Assembly: GCF_014763045.1 (NCBI RefSeq) | Contig: NZ_JACTAG010000004.1 | Location: 29,461 to 93,460, forward strand | Direction of reading: 5' to 3' | DNA from: Sulfitobacter aestuariivivens | GTDB taxonomy: Bacteria > Pseudomonadota > Alphaproteobacteria > Rhodobacterales > Rhodobacteraceae | DNA: 64,000 nt | Shown here: positions 26,770 through 34,981 of the stretch, piece after piece | Layout of the letters: every line of letters starts with the position of its first letter | How positions within the stretch are numbered: position 1 is the first letter of the stretch | Program-made: the position numbers and the translations under genes | The notes under the pieces: generated by a model | What the model saw: the letters and a program-made list of their open reading frames with translations, nothing else | Told to the model about the DNA's origin: nothing | The model's database searches: none

Positions 26770-27198
26770 ATGAGAACTGCCTTTTTTGCCGCACTGATTG
26801 GTCTGGCGTCGACGGCCCAAGCACAGCAAGCCATTTCGGTCCCTTATGACGGCTCTTTCGATGATGCGGCATTTGCCGTTGAAAGCGCGATCTTGGATAA
26901 GGGTTTGGTGATTGACTACGTCAGCCACGTCGGCGAAATGCTGAACCGCACAGGCGCCGACGTCGGCAGCGACACGATGCTGTTCAAAGAAGCGGACATC
27001 TTTATCTTCTGCTCTGCCGTCATCAGTCGGGAGGTCATGGAAGCGGACCCGATGAACATTGCGCATTGCCCATACGGGATTTTTGTTGCTGAACGCGACG
27101 ACGGCGTGATGATCGGATATCGCAGCTATCCCGACGGAGCGATGCAAAAGGTTCAGACGCTGCTTTCCGACATTGTCGCCGAGGCGACCGCCGAATGA
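26770..27198 (+). CDS. DUF302 family periplasmic protein
   Basis: 142 residues with a signal peptide ([18 protein letters not shown]). DUF302 pattern: [26 protein letters not shown], later [12 protein letters not shown] and [13 protein letters not shown]302 proteins recur near sulfur-oxidation and haem or copper genes, but their biochemistry is unsettled. The stop overlaps the hemA start (ATGA), which couples the two genes. Confidence 0.8.
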   Translation: MRTAFFAALIGLASTAQAQQAISVPYDGSFDDAAFAVESAILDKGLVIDYVSHVGEMLNRTGADVGSDTMLFKEADIFIFCSAVISREVMEADPMNIAHCPYGIFVAERDDGVMIGYRSYPDGAMQKVQTLLSDIVAEATAE

Positions 27199-28415
27199 TC
27201 AACTTTGACGGATTCTTTGCGCAAGAACTGACCCGGCTTCAGGAAGAAGGCAACTACCGCGACTTTGCAGAGCTTGAGCGTCATCGTGGAGCATTTCCTG
27301 CCGCAACCTGCCACAACGGCCCGGGCGAGGTGACGATCTGGTGCTCCAACGACTATCTGGGCATGGGACAGCATCCTGATGTATTGAACGCAATGCACGC
27401 GGCCATCGACCGGACGGGCGCAGGTGCGGGTGGCACGCGCAACATTTCCGGCACTACGCATGACCACGTGTTGCTTGAGCGCGAGCTTGCCGATCTGCAT
27501 GGCAAGGAAGCGGCCTTGTTGTTCACCAGCGGATACGTCTCGAATTGGGCGGCGCTGGGCACGCTGGCGTCACGCATTCCCGATTGCGTGGTGCTATCGG
27601 ACGCGCTGAACCACGCGTCCATGATCGAAGGTATTCGCCACTCTCGCGCGCAAAAGGTCATTTGGAAGCACAATGATCTGGCGGATCTTGAGGCAAAGCT
27701 GGCCGCACTGCCTGCGGGGCAGCCCAAGTTGATCGCCTTTGAAAGCGTCTATTCGATGGATGGCGATATCGCGCCCATCCGCGAGATCTGTGATCTGGCG
27801 GATCGCTATGGCGCCATGACCTATCTTGATGAGGTCCATGCCGTTGGGCTTTACGGTCCACGTGGCGGTGGCATTGCCGAACGCGAAGGTTTGATGGATC
27901 GCGTGACAGTGATCGAAGGGACGCTGGGAAAAGCATTTGGTGTCGTCGGTGGCTACATCGCTGCGTCGGAAAAGCTGTGCGATTTCGTGCGGTCGTTCGC
28001 CAGCGGTTTTATCTTTACAACCGCGTTGCCGCCCAGTGTGGCAGCGGGCGCAGCGGCGTCTATCCGGCACCTGAAAGTCAGCGCATCGGAACGCCAAATA
28101 CATCGCGAACGCGTAGCCCAGGTGCGCGCGCGACTGGATGAAATCGGCCTGCCGCATATCGACAACCCCGGCCACATCATCCCGGTGATGGTCGGTGATC
28201 CGGTCAAGTGCAAATTCATCTCTGACACGCTGCTCAGGGAACATGGCATTTACATCCAGCCGATCAACTATCCCACGGTGCCCAAAGGAACAGAGCGGCT
28301 GCGCATCACGCCGTCGCCGGTGCATTGTGACGCGGATGTGGATCGCCTGATTGATGCGCTCGAAGATCTCTGGACCCAGTGCCAGCTGGCGCGTAGGCCC
28401 ATGGCGGCGCAATAG
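27195..28415 (+). CDS. hemA: 5-aminolevulinate synthase (HemA)
   Basis: 406 residues. Makes 5-aminolevulinate from glycine and succinyl-CoA, with pyridoxal phosphate on Lys246 ([14 protein letters not shown]). The glycine loop [13 protein letters not shown] and the [16 protein letters not shown] phosphate/ring region are intact and the length is standard for Rhodobacteraceae. Its place is unusual: directly behind the sox operon and coupled to a DUF302 gene. Many Rhodobacteraceae have two ALA synthases, so this may be an extra isozyme feeding the demand for haem in SoxX, SoxA, SoxD and SoxE. I cannot tell from this window whether another copy exists. Confidence 0.95.
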   Translation: MINFDGFFAQELTRLQEEGNYRDFAELERHRGAFPAATCHNGPGEVTIWCSNDYLGMGQHPDVLNAMHAAIDRTGAGAGGTRNISGTTHDHVLLERELADLHGKEAALLFTSGYVSNWAALGTLASRIPDCVVLSDALNHASMIEGIRHSRAQKVIWKHNDLADLEAKLAALPAGQPKLIAFESVYSMDGDIAPIREICDLADRYGAMTYLDEVHAVGLYGPRGGGIAEREGLMDRVTVIEGTLGKAFGVVGGYIAASEKLCDFVRSFASGFIFTTALPPSVAAGAAASIRHLKVSASERQIHRERVAQVRARLDEIGLPHIDNPGHIIPVMVGDPVKCKFISDTLLREHGIYIQPINYPTVPKGTERLRITPSPVHCDADVDRLIDALEDLWTQCQLARRPMAAQ

Positions 28416-28417
28416 GG

Positions 28418-29476
28418 TCAGGCAGATTGCGTGCTGGTTGTCCGCGATAACGCCCAGTGGGTGCCCATCGCACCGACCCACATGCAAAACACCGCAAGCC
28501 AGCCAGTCAACGCAAGGATCGATCCGCCAGCCATGCCAGCGCCTACGGCACATCCTCCGGCCAGCATGCTGCCAAAACCCATCAACGTGCCTCCGACCAG
28601 ATACCGTTCCATCGGCGTGTCAGCATCAAAGCGCTGTAGATGGGCCTCTCCCTTGAAGGTCGCGACGACCTGCGCGCCAAGAAAAACGCCCGGCACCAGC
28701 CCCAGCCCGAATTGCGGATGGATATCAGATGCTGCCACAAGCGCCATCAGGGTATCGGTCGACGGGCCCGTAAAGGTGACTGACTGAACTGCGACCAATT
28801 CAAACGAAGCCCGGGCGACGGAAAAGGTCGCAAGCCAACCAGCAAGGATCGCAATGCCCACAAGTGCTGCGGCCACCAATTCAGAGCTGTGCAATCTCTG
28901 CCGCACCCCAAAGCCAATCGAGAAGGCCAATGCGAGGCCCGAAGCGACGGCAATCACTTCGATGTCCAAACCCAAAAACGAGAGCATGCTGCGCTCTGTG
29001 CCTCCGGGCACAGTCCAGAGCGCGGCCAGCCATTGTCGCGCCGGGGCGAGCACGCCGGATAGCGCGGCCTGGGCCACGATGGTGACGATCAGACCCGTGA
29101 TAATCGCCCGGAGGTTGCCGGTGGCGGACAGCACAAGCAAACGGCTGACGCATCCCCGTGCCAAGATCATGCCTGCTCCGAACATCAGCCCACCAATAAT
29201 GGCGCCTGATAGACTGCCGGTCGCGGACAATTGTCGCGCGTCGCTTACGTCCAGCAAGCCAATGGCGACAGCGGTTTGCACGGTAAAGAGCGCGGCAAAG
29301 AAAGCGACCAGCCAGATAGCCAGGCGCGGGCCGGGGCGGGCCTCGGCCACTTCGACGGATGCGGCGCGCAGACAAAACCGCGCGTGCAGGGCGGCGGCAC
29401 CAAAGAGCAGACCGATCAACGCACCCGCCGTGCACATCAGGGCCGGCTCACCAAAGCGATCGATAAGGTCTTCCAC
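28418..29476 (-). CDS. YeeE/YedE-family membrane transporter, second copy
   Basis: 352 residues from a GTG start at 29476 (AAAGG upstream). About ten hydrophobic segments. Family motifs ARFCLRAASVEV near the N-end, ARGCVSRLLVLSATGNLR in the middle and MLAGGCAVGAGMAGGSIL near the C-end keep the pore cysteines. It is convergent with hemA (2 bases apart) and co-directional with soxH upstream. The first copy flanks the other side of the sox cluster. Confidence 0.87.
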   Translation of the reverse strand: MEDLIDRFGEPALMCTAGALIGLLFGAAALHARFCLRAASVEVAEARPGPRLAIWLVAFFAALFTVQTAVAIGLLDVSDARQLSATGSLSGAIIGGLMFGAGMILARGCVSRLLVLSATGNLRAIITGLIVTIVAQAALSGVLAPARQWLAALWTVPGGTERSMLSFLGLDIEVIAVASGLALAFSIGFGVRQRLHSSELVAAALVGIAILAGWLATFSVARASFELVAVQSVTFTGPSTDTLMALVAASDIHPQFGLGLVPGVFLGAQVVATFKGEAHLQRFDADTPMERYLVGGTLMGFGSMLAGGCAVGAGMAGGSILALTGWLAVFCMWVGAMGTHWALSRTTSTQSA

Positions 29477-29563
29477 ACGCTTGCCTTTTCAAGTGCCCAT
29501 TCTCGGACAGCTTGTGCCAAGTCAGCGGCATGCCCGCCTTGATCTATCGCAAATCCGGCCGGT

Positions 29564-30508
29564 CTACTCGAATTCCATCTGTTCATAGACCCGGCCCGCG
29601 TTCCTTGTGGCCAGTTCTTCAAAGGTATCGAGATGCGCGTAGGGCGACTGGTCTACGTAGTAGGCATCAGCCAGATCACCATCATTGTCCAAATGCTCCC
29701 CTACCTTTGCGCGCAGGTAAACAAGGTAGTCACGGGTATAGCGTCGCACCTGCGCCATGTTGGTTGGATGGCCGTGGCCGGGGATCACATACGTGGCGTT
29801 CAGCGCCTCAAACTCATTCTCCCAGGTTTCGATCCAGTCCAATGCGATGGTATCCACGAAGATCGGCGGCATGCGTTCGTGAAACGCCATGTCACCCGCA
29901 ATTACCAGACTCTGGTCTGGCAGCCAGACTTGGGTGTCGCCGGGGCCATGGGCGGGCCCCAGATGCAGCACTTCGATGGTAAAATCACCCATTTCGATGA
30001 CGCGCGTGTCTTCGAATGTCTCGGTTGGCCCGACAAGCGTCGTGCCGTCAGCTTTTTCACGCAGCACGCGCTGATGCGCCTGCAATGTCTGCGCACCTTC
30101 CTCTTCGAAATGATGGGCCGCATCCTCGTGTGCCAAGATCGGCACGCCTTGCTCGGCCCAGTAGGCGTTGCCCAGCATGGCGTGGCCCTGACCATTCTCG
30201 TTGATGATCAGCTTGACGGGTTGGTCCGTAATCGCTCGAATTTCTGCGTGCAGGGCTTCGGCAAGTGAATAGGCTGCACCACCGTTGATCACGATGACCC
30301 CGTCGCCGGTTACAATGAAACTCAGGTTATTGTTGTGGCCGTTGTTCTCATAAGTGGGCGGGGCGGTGGCACCGATCGCGGACCAGACGTGCGGGATTAC
30401 CTCCACCGGCTTGGAATAAAGCGCCGAAGCCGGATATTGGTCCGGAATGTCCTCGGACGCAAAAGCGGGTGTGCAGGCCAGACATAAGGCAAAAAGAATC
30501 CGCATCAT
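29564..30508 (-). CDS. soxH: SoxH-like metallo-beta-lactamase-fold protein with altered first metal motif
   Basis: 314 residues, ATG at 30508 overlapping the upstream stop by one base (TGATG). Signal peptide ILFALCLACTPAFA. The fold's later motifs are present (LGPAHGPGDTQVW, AGDMAFHE, VIPGHGHPT), but the HxHxDH motif is replaced by NENGQGH (103-109), keeping only the last His. SoxH lies at the end of the sox cluster in Paracoccus, where it is dispensable for thiosulfate growth and of unknown function. Metal content here is doubtful. Confidence 0.8.
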   Translation of the reverse strand: MMRILFALCLACTPAFASEDIPDQYPASALYSKPVEVIPHVWSAIGATAPPTYENNGHNNNLSFIVTGDGVIVINGGAAYSLAEALHAEIRAITDQPVKLIINENGQGHAMLGNAYWAEQGVPILAHEDAAHHFEEEGAQTLQAHQRVLREKADGTTLVGPTETFEDTRVIEMGDFTIEVLHLGPAHGPGDTQVWLPDQSLVIAGDMAFHERMPPIFVDTIALDWIETWENEFEALNATYVIPGHGHPTNMAQVRRYTRDYLVYLRAKVGEHLDNDGDLADAYYVDQSPYAHLDTFEELATRNAGRVYEQMEFE

Positions 30509-31419
30509 CAAATCCCCACGAATTGGTAGCCGTCACCGGCCGCTTCAGCCCGGCCAATGCCGCCGCCAGGCAGGTGAAAGCCGACCATTGTCAGGTCCTC
30601 GGCGGTCAATCGATCAAACAGAACCTTGCGGGTCGCCACCGCAGTTGCAGGATCCTGATCCGACCCGCTTTCCCATCCGGGTTTGCGAAAGGCCACGTGA
30701 TGATTGCCGATGGCATCGCCCACGATCAGTGCCGCACTGCTGCCGTGTCGCACTTCAAACGCCATGTGACCGGGCGTATGGCCGGGGGTGGACATCGCCG
30801 CAATTCCCGGCAGAATTTCCTGACCGTCGTCAAACAGGATCACCTCGTCTTCAATAACCTCCATCCGGCGCTTTGCACCAACCGCAAAGGCCATCCGGGC
30901 CTCGCCGATGTCATCCACAGTGTTCGGGTTCCACCAGTAATCCCATTCCGCGCGCCCCATCATGTAGGTCGCGTTCAGAAACAGCGGTTCATCAAAGTCG
31001 TCAAGAAGACCCCAGATGTGATCCGGATGCGCATGGGTGAACACCACATGCGTGATGTCGTCAGGTGTCAGATCAATTGCCTCAAGCCCATCAAGAATAA
31101 CGCCTGCTGTTGGCATGAAATCCGGGCCGGAGCCCACGTCGAACAGAACCGTATTGGTGCCATCGCGGCAAAGCGCCAGATTGCATTCGGGTGTCAGGCG
31201 ATCCGCCGAAAGGTCAAACTCGGTCAGGATTGGCGCGAGTTCCTCTTTGGGCATCGGTTCGAAAATGAAACTGCCCGGCAACACAAGATTGCCGTCGCTT
31301 ACCGTGGTGAGGGTATGATCGCCGATCTTAAGGTCTGCGTAGACGAGGTGCGGCATGCTGCTTAGCAGTGGTAGTCCGGCAGCTTGGGCCAAGAAGGTGC
31401 GGCGTGACAGCGGCAACAT
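30508..31419 (-). CDS. Tat-exported metallo-beta-lactamase-fold hydrolase
   Basis: 303 residues from the ATG at 31419 (GGAGGG before it); the frame is open to 31590 but that extension has no sense. Twin-arginine signal LSRRTFLAQAAGLPLLSS. Complete THAHPDH motif (128-134), then TPGHTPGHMAFE and VGDAIGNHHVAF. A zinc or iron hydrolase or oxygenase of the periplasm. The substrate is unknown; the soxH neighbour suggests a persulfide or sulfur ester but nothing in the sequence proves it. Confidence 0.82.
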   Translation of the reverse strand: MLPLSRRTFLAQAAGLPLLSSMPHLVYADLKIGDHTLTTVSDGNLVLPGSFIFEPMPKEELAPILTEFDLSADRLTPECNLALCRDGTNTVLFDVGSGPDFMPTAGVILDGLEAIDLTPDDITHVVFTHAHPDHIWGLLDDFDEPLFLNATYMMGRAEWDYWWNPNTVDDIGEARMAFAVGAKRRMEVIEDEVILFDDGQEILPGIAAMSTPGHTPGHMAFEVRHGSSAALIVGDAIGNHHVAFRKPGWESGSDQDPATAVATRKVLFDRLTAEDLTMVGFHLPGGGIGRAEAAGDGYQFVGI

Positions 31420-31556
31420 AGAGTACCCTCCATAAATTCTTTTATGCGAATATGAGTGATTATGGGCAGAAGGGCAAGAAGTCTTGCAAACTGAATGGAG
31501 GGCTATGTCAGAACGGAGAGATCTGATCTCCAGCCTTAAACCTCTTTTTTTGGCGT

Positions 31557-31584
31557 GCGCCCGGCGGCAAAACCAGCCGGGCGC
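31557..31584. other. GC-rich hairpin downstream of the TPR gene
   Basis: Perfect 9-bp arms (GCGCCCGGC at 31557-31565, GCCGGGCGC at 31576-31584), loop of 10. It lies 8 bases beyond the stop of the minus-strand TPR gene. On the minus strand it is followed by A residues, not T, so it is not a canonical intrinsic terminator; it may stabilise the mRNA end. Confidence 0.45.
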
Positions 31585-31591
31585 CCACATT

Positions 31592-33058
31592 CTACTTCAG
31601 CGCACGCAGGCTTCGGGCGCGGTTCGGAGAGTGCGCAAGGGTTGCGCGGTAGGCATCCGCGGCCTCTTCGGCGCGACCCAAAGACGCCAGCATATCTCCC
31701 AGCAGTTCGCGCGCCGGCAAGACATGACCGGGTGTGACCGGGCTTTTGCCAAGGCTGTCTTCCAGATCGGCAGCCGCTGTCTGGTGTGTCACGGCAAGAT
31801 CGGTATTGCCAGCGTCAAGCTCAATCCAGGCTTCGACGCTCAGAATTTGCCCTTCAGTCAGCCGGGCCCAATAATCCTGACCCCGGTCCTGCATTGCGGT
31901 GTGCAGCTCTTTCAGCTTTGCAACGGCTAGGCGCGCAGTGTCGGTTTCACCAGCTCGCGCCGCCCCAAGGCCCTTTGCGAACCAATGCATCGTCACCGCC
32001 TGCGGAAACTTTTCCCATGGAATTGCTGAATGCATCTTGGGCGAAAGGCCCGCCGCACCGGACCAGTCGTCCTGCTCAAGCAATAGCCGTACAGGTGACG
32101 CCGCCAGCGCATAGGCCCCGCCAAAACTCACCTGATGATTATCGATGGCCAACATTTCGGTGACCAGACGCTCAGCCTGCTGGGCCGCGCCCAATTGCAG
32201 GTGGCCATAGACCATGTAGTCGATTGCATGCGCATAGTGAGACTGAACAATGTCAGTTGACTGGGCAAGAGCGGCCTTTGCAGACCGGTCATTGAGGTGG
32301 ACAGATTTTTCCCAGTTTCCTGTTCGCGTGAAGATATGCGCGGGCATGTGCAGTGCATGCGGCGCATCTGGCGCGATCTTGTCGTAGATTTCGGCATAGG
32401 GCACACCGCGCGCCTTGAGCGACGGATTGTCGTAGGCGTGGATCGCATAATGGATCACGCCCGGATGATCCGGCTCTTTCTGATGAAGGGCATCCAGCGT
32501 GTCGCCGACGGCCGCAAATATCTCAGCGCGAGCAGGGCCGCGCGGTGCTGTTGCCAGTCGGGACAGGGCTGCCAAGGCGACAACATCAATGTTGCCCGCG
32601 TGGCCTTTTTCTGCGGCCTGCTGCGCGTCCGCCCACGCAGAAAGTCGTGCCCGATACCCGTCCAATCCCGGCGCGTAGAAAGCCACAGCCGCCTGAACCA
32701 GCGCCTGCTCCAAATCGCTTCCTGCCGGTAATTCAATAGCGCGCTGGGCCGCGGCCTGACCGCGGGCGGTTTCAGCTTCTGACGGAGTGCCGGGCCACAG
32801 AGGATGGATAATTGACATCGCGATCCCCCATTGCGCCGTGGCGCAATTCGGATCGGCAACCGCCGCACGGTTGAATGCCTCTTCCGCCTGAATGTACATC
32901 ATGTTGTGCAGACGCGTCAGGCCATCGTCTATTGCGGCGTCTGCTGCGGGATTGCAGGTTGTCGGCAAATCCACACTCTGCGCCGCGACGGTCCCTGGCA
33001 GCATCGCAGCACCTGACAAGACAGCGGCACATATCGTTCGTATCCCTGTTCGTTCCAT
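31592..33058 (-). CDS. Secreted tetratricopeptide-repeat protein
   Basis: 488 residues with a signal peptide (AAVLSGAAMLPGTVAAQ) and an AAGGAGAG ribosome site. Helical repeat units (for example LHNMMYIQAEEAFNRAAVADP and LGRAEEAADAYRATLAHSP) surround a conserved His-rich segment, PDHPGVIHYAIHAYD then HALHMPAHIFTRTGNW. That His pattern recurs in a family of periplasmic TPR proteins with no settled function and could bind metal. It is divergent from the winged-helix/TPR regulator at 33253, which may control it. Confidence 0.75.
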   Translation of the reverse strand: MERTGIRTICAAVLSGAAMLPGTVAAQSVDLPTTCNPAADAAIDDGLTRLHNMMYIQAEEAFNRAAVADPNCATAQWGIAMSIIHPLWPGTPSEAETARGQAAAQRAIELPAGSDLEQALVQAAVAFYAPGLDGYRARLSAWADAQQAAEKGHAGNIDVVALAALSRLATAPRGPARAEIFAAVGDTLDALHQKEPDHPGVIHYAIHAYDNPSLKARGVPYAEIYDKIAPDAPHALHMPAHIFTRTGNWEKSVHLNDRSAKAALAQSTDIVQSHYAHAIDYMVYGHLQLGAAQQAERLVTEMLAIDNHQVSFGGAYALAASPVRLLLEQDDWSGAAGLSPKMHSAIPWEKFPQAVTMHWFAKGLGAARAGETDTARLAVAKLKELHTAMQDRGQDYWARLTEGQILSVEAWIELDAGNTDLAVTHQTAAADLEDSLGKSPVTPGHVLPARELLGDMLASLGRAEEAADAYRATLAHSPNRARSLRALK

Positions 33059-33140
33059 AAAGCTCTCCTTTCAATAAGTCCGCCGTGGCGGAATCTTCGT
33101 CGCTCAGTGGGTTCAGCAGACATCAGCACCGCCAGATAGT

Positions 33141-33168
33141 CTTGAAAGAGCCTTGAATTTCTCTTGAA
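33141..33168. promoter_or_regulatory. Three CTTGAA direct repeats at 11-bp spacing
   Basis: CTTGAA occurs at 33141, 33152 and 33163, exactly one helical turn apart, in the divergent region between the TPR gene and the winged-helix regulator. OmpR/PhoB/CadC-type winged-helix proteins bind direct repeats with this period. The adjacent gene encodes such a protein, so autoregulation and control of the TPR gene are likely. Confidence 0.6.
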
Positions 33169-33252
33169 AACAGCAGTTTGCGCACCGCGTGTCGAACCTC
33201 GCAACAGCGGTGCAAATCGGGTAGAATATCAGACCTACAGAGAGGATCGGAC

Positions 33253-34923
33253 ATGACGGCGGATGCATCGCCACTGCAGGTCGAGCATATCAGGCTTGGA
33301 AGTGACGAATATCTGTGGCGCAATGGCCATCTGCAAAACACACGTGGACGCGTTGTGCCTTTGCGCGCGAAGTCGTTGAAGATGTTTGAGGTTCTGCTGG
33401 CGCAGCGGGGCGCAGTTCTCAGCAAAGAGCAGTTGTCAGAGCTTGTCTGGCCCAATACGGCGGCGACGGACGAAAGCATTGCGCGCTGCGTGTCGGATAT
33501 CCGCAAGGCACTGCGCGACAAGCGGCATGACATCGTCGAAACATTTCCAAAATTGGGGTATCGACTGAACGTCGGCATCTCGGACGCAGCGGACCCTGAC
33601 CAGTATCAACGCGGGCCGTTGGGAGGTCTGCCTGTCCTGCTTGGAATCTTCATCGTGCTGGTCGTTGCAACCCTTGCGGTTGCCCTGACGCGGACCCAAG
33701 CGCGGGTCACCCAATATACGCCTTACGTGTCAGCCCCCAGCCCCGGCAATTCCATCGCCATCATGCCATTCTTCGCGCAAGCCGAGGAGGACGGTTTTCT
33801 TGCCACCGGGCTGGCTGAAGATCTCGAAATACACTTGGCAGAAGTATCCGGCATTCGCGTGATCTCTTCGGCCCAGACAGCGATGATCGCCGATGCGCTG
33901 GAAACGCCGGTTGAGCGCGCCCAGTCCTTGCAGACGCGCTATCTTGTCGAAGGCAGTGTGCGGCAGAATGACACTCAGATCTCCCTTTCTCTTCGCCTGA
34001 TTGACGGGGCCGACGGGGCCACGCTTTGGGCCGATCGATATGAAGGGTCTCGCAGCGAAATTCTCGCATTCCGCGACGGCCTTCCGGATGCGCTCGTGAC
34101 CGCCATGGCGGTCGAGCTAAGCACGCGCGATCGTCAGCGATTGGCACGAACGGATACAGATGATCCTAAAGCTTTTGAGGATGTGCTGCGCGCGCGGCGG
34201 GCCCTCAGTCTGTTCACATACGAAGCAAGCCTTGACGCTGAGAAATACCTTAGACGTGCGATCGCGCGCGATCCGACTTATGCACGTGCGCATGCCGAAC
34301 TGGCATCTGCATTTGTCATTCGCATGGAAAACGACTGGATTGTCCTATCAAGTGCGGATACAGCCAAGGCCTTTTACTTCGGAGAAAAGGCGCTCGAACT
34401 CGATCCTGACCTTTGGTTCAGTCACTACATTCTCGGACGGCTCCATTCTGTGTCCGAAACGGGAGACATCGCCACAGCTTTAAACCACTTAGAAACGGCG
34501 ATGGCATTGCAGCCGCAAAACGATGACGCGCGGATCTACTATGCCATCGTTCTGGCAATGTCCGGTGATCTGGAAGAGGCGAACCGCATTTTTGAAAGCG
34601 TGTTGGCCACCCATCCTCAGCCGCCCTTTTGGTACTTTCTCGGACGGGCGAACGCGCTCTTTCATCAGCAACGGAATGAAGAGGCGCTTGTCACCATCTC
34701 GCAATGCCTGTCGCAGTTGCCAAACAGCCCGTACTGCCTGCGAACACAGATTGCCATTCTGGCACGCCTTGGCCGTATTGAAGATGCTGAATGGGCGGTC
34801 GAAGAATATGCTATCCTAGGACACGAGACCACACTGGATGCCATCATGAAAAGCGCGATTGAAAGAGATGATGACATGCGTAGCTACCTGCGCGCGTCAT
34901 ATGGCCTGGCGGGGATTGAGTAG
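33253..34923 (+). CDS. CadC-like membrane-anchored winged-helix regulator with TPR domain
   Basis: 556 residues from the ATG at 33253 (AGAGAGG just before). N-terminal OmpR-type winged helix (about 10-108; LRAKSLKMFEVLL, SEQL-like KEQLSELVWPN, RCVSDIRKALRD, LGYRLN), one transmembrane segment (about 125-146), then a TolB/adenylate-cyclase-associated fold (SIAIMPFFAQAEEDGFLATG) and C-terminal TPR units. The output domain sits in the cytoplasm and the sensor part in the periplasm. The signal is unknown; the divergent periplasmic TPR protein may take part in sensing. Confidence 0.85.
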   Translation: MTADASPLQVEHIRLGSDEYLWRNGHLQNTRGRVVPLRAKSLKMFEVLLAQRGAVLSKEQLSELVWPNTAATDESIARCVSDIRKALRDKRHDIVETFPKLGYRLNVGISDAADPDQYQRGPLGGLPVLLGIFIVLVVATLAVALTRTQARVTQYTPYVSAPSPGNSIAIMPFFAQAEEDGFLATGLAEDLEIHLAEVSGIRVISSAQTAMIADALETPVERAQSLQTRYLVEGSVRQNDTQISLSLRLIDGADGATLWADRYEGSRSEILAFRDGLPDALVTAMAVELSTRDRQRLARTDTDDPKAFEDVLRARRALSLFTYEASLDAEKYLRRAIARDPTYARAHAELASAFVIRMENDWIVLSSADTAKAFYFGEKALELDPDLWFSHYILGRLHSVSETGDIATALNHLETAMALQPQNDDARIYYAIVLAMSGDLEEANRIFESVLATHPQPPFWYFLGRANALFHQQRNEEALVTISQCLSQLPNSPYCLRTQIAILARLGRIEDAEWAVEEYAILGHETTLDAIMKSAIERDDDMRSYLRASYGLAGIE

Positions 34924-34981
34924 GCCCAGACGAAAGCGGATAGCGCCGGACAAATCCGCGCCCGGGCACGCACGGCTTGCC

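Noticed and set aside
28854..29588. 244-residue plus-strand frame opposite the second YeeE gene
   Set aside because: Opposite a well-supported membrane protein gene; the product has no recognisable motif and is Ala/Ser/Pro-rich, as in high-GC shadows.
31557..31584. Hairpin as an intrinsic terminator of the minus-strand TPR gene
   Set aside because: The strand in question has an A-run, not a T-run, after the stem, so only a plain hairpin is reported.
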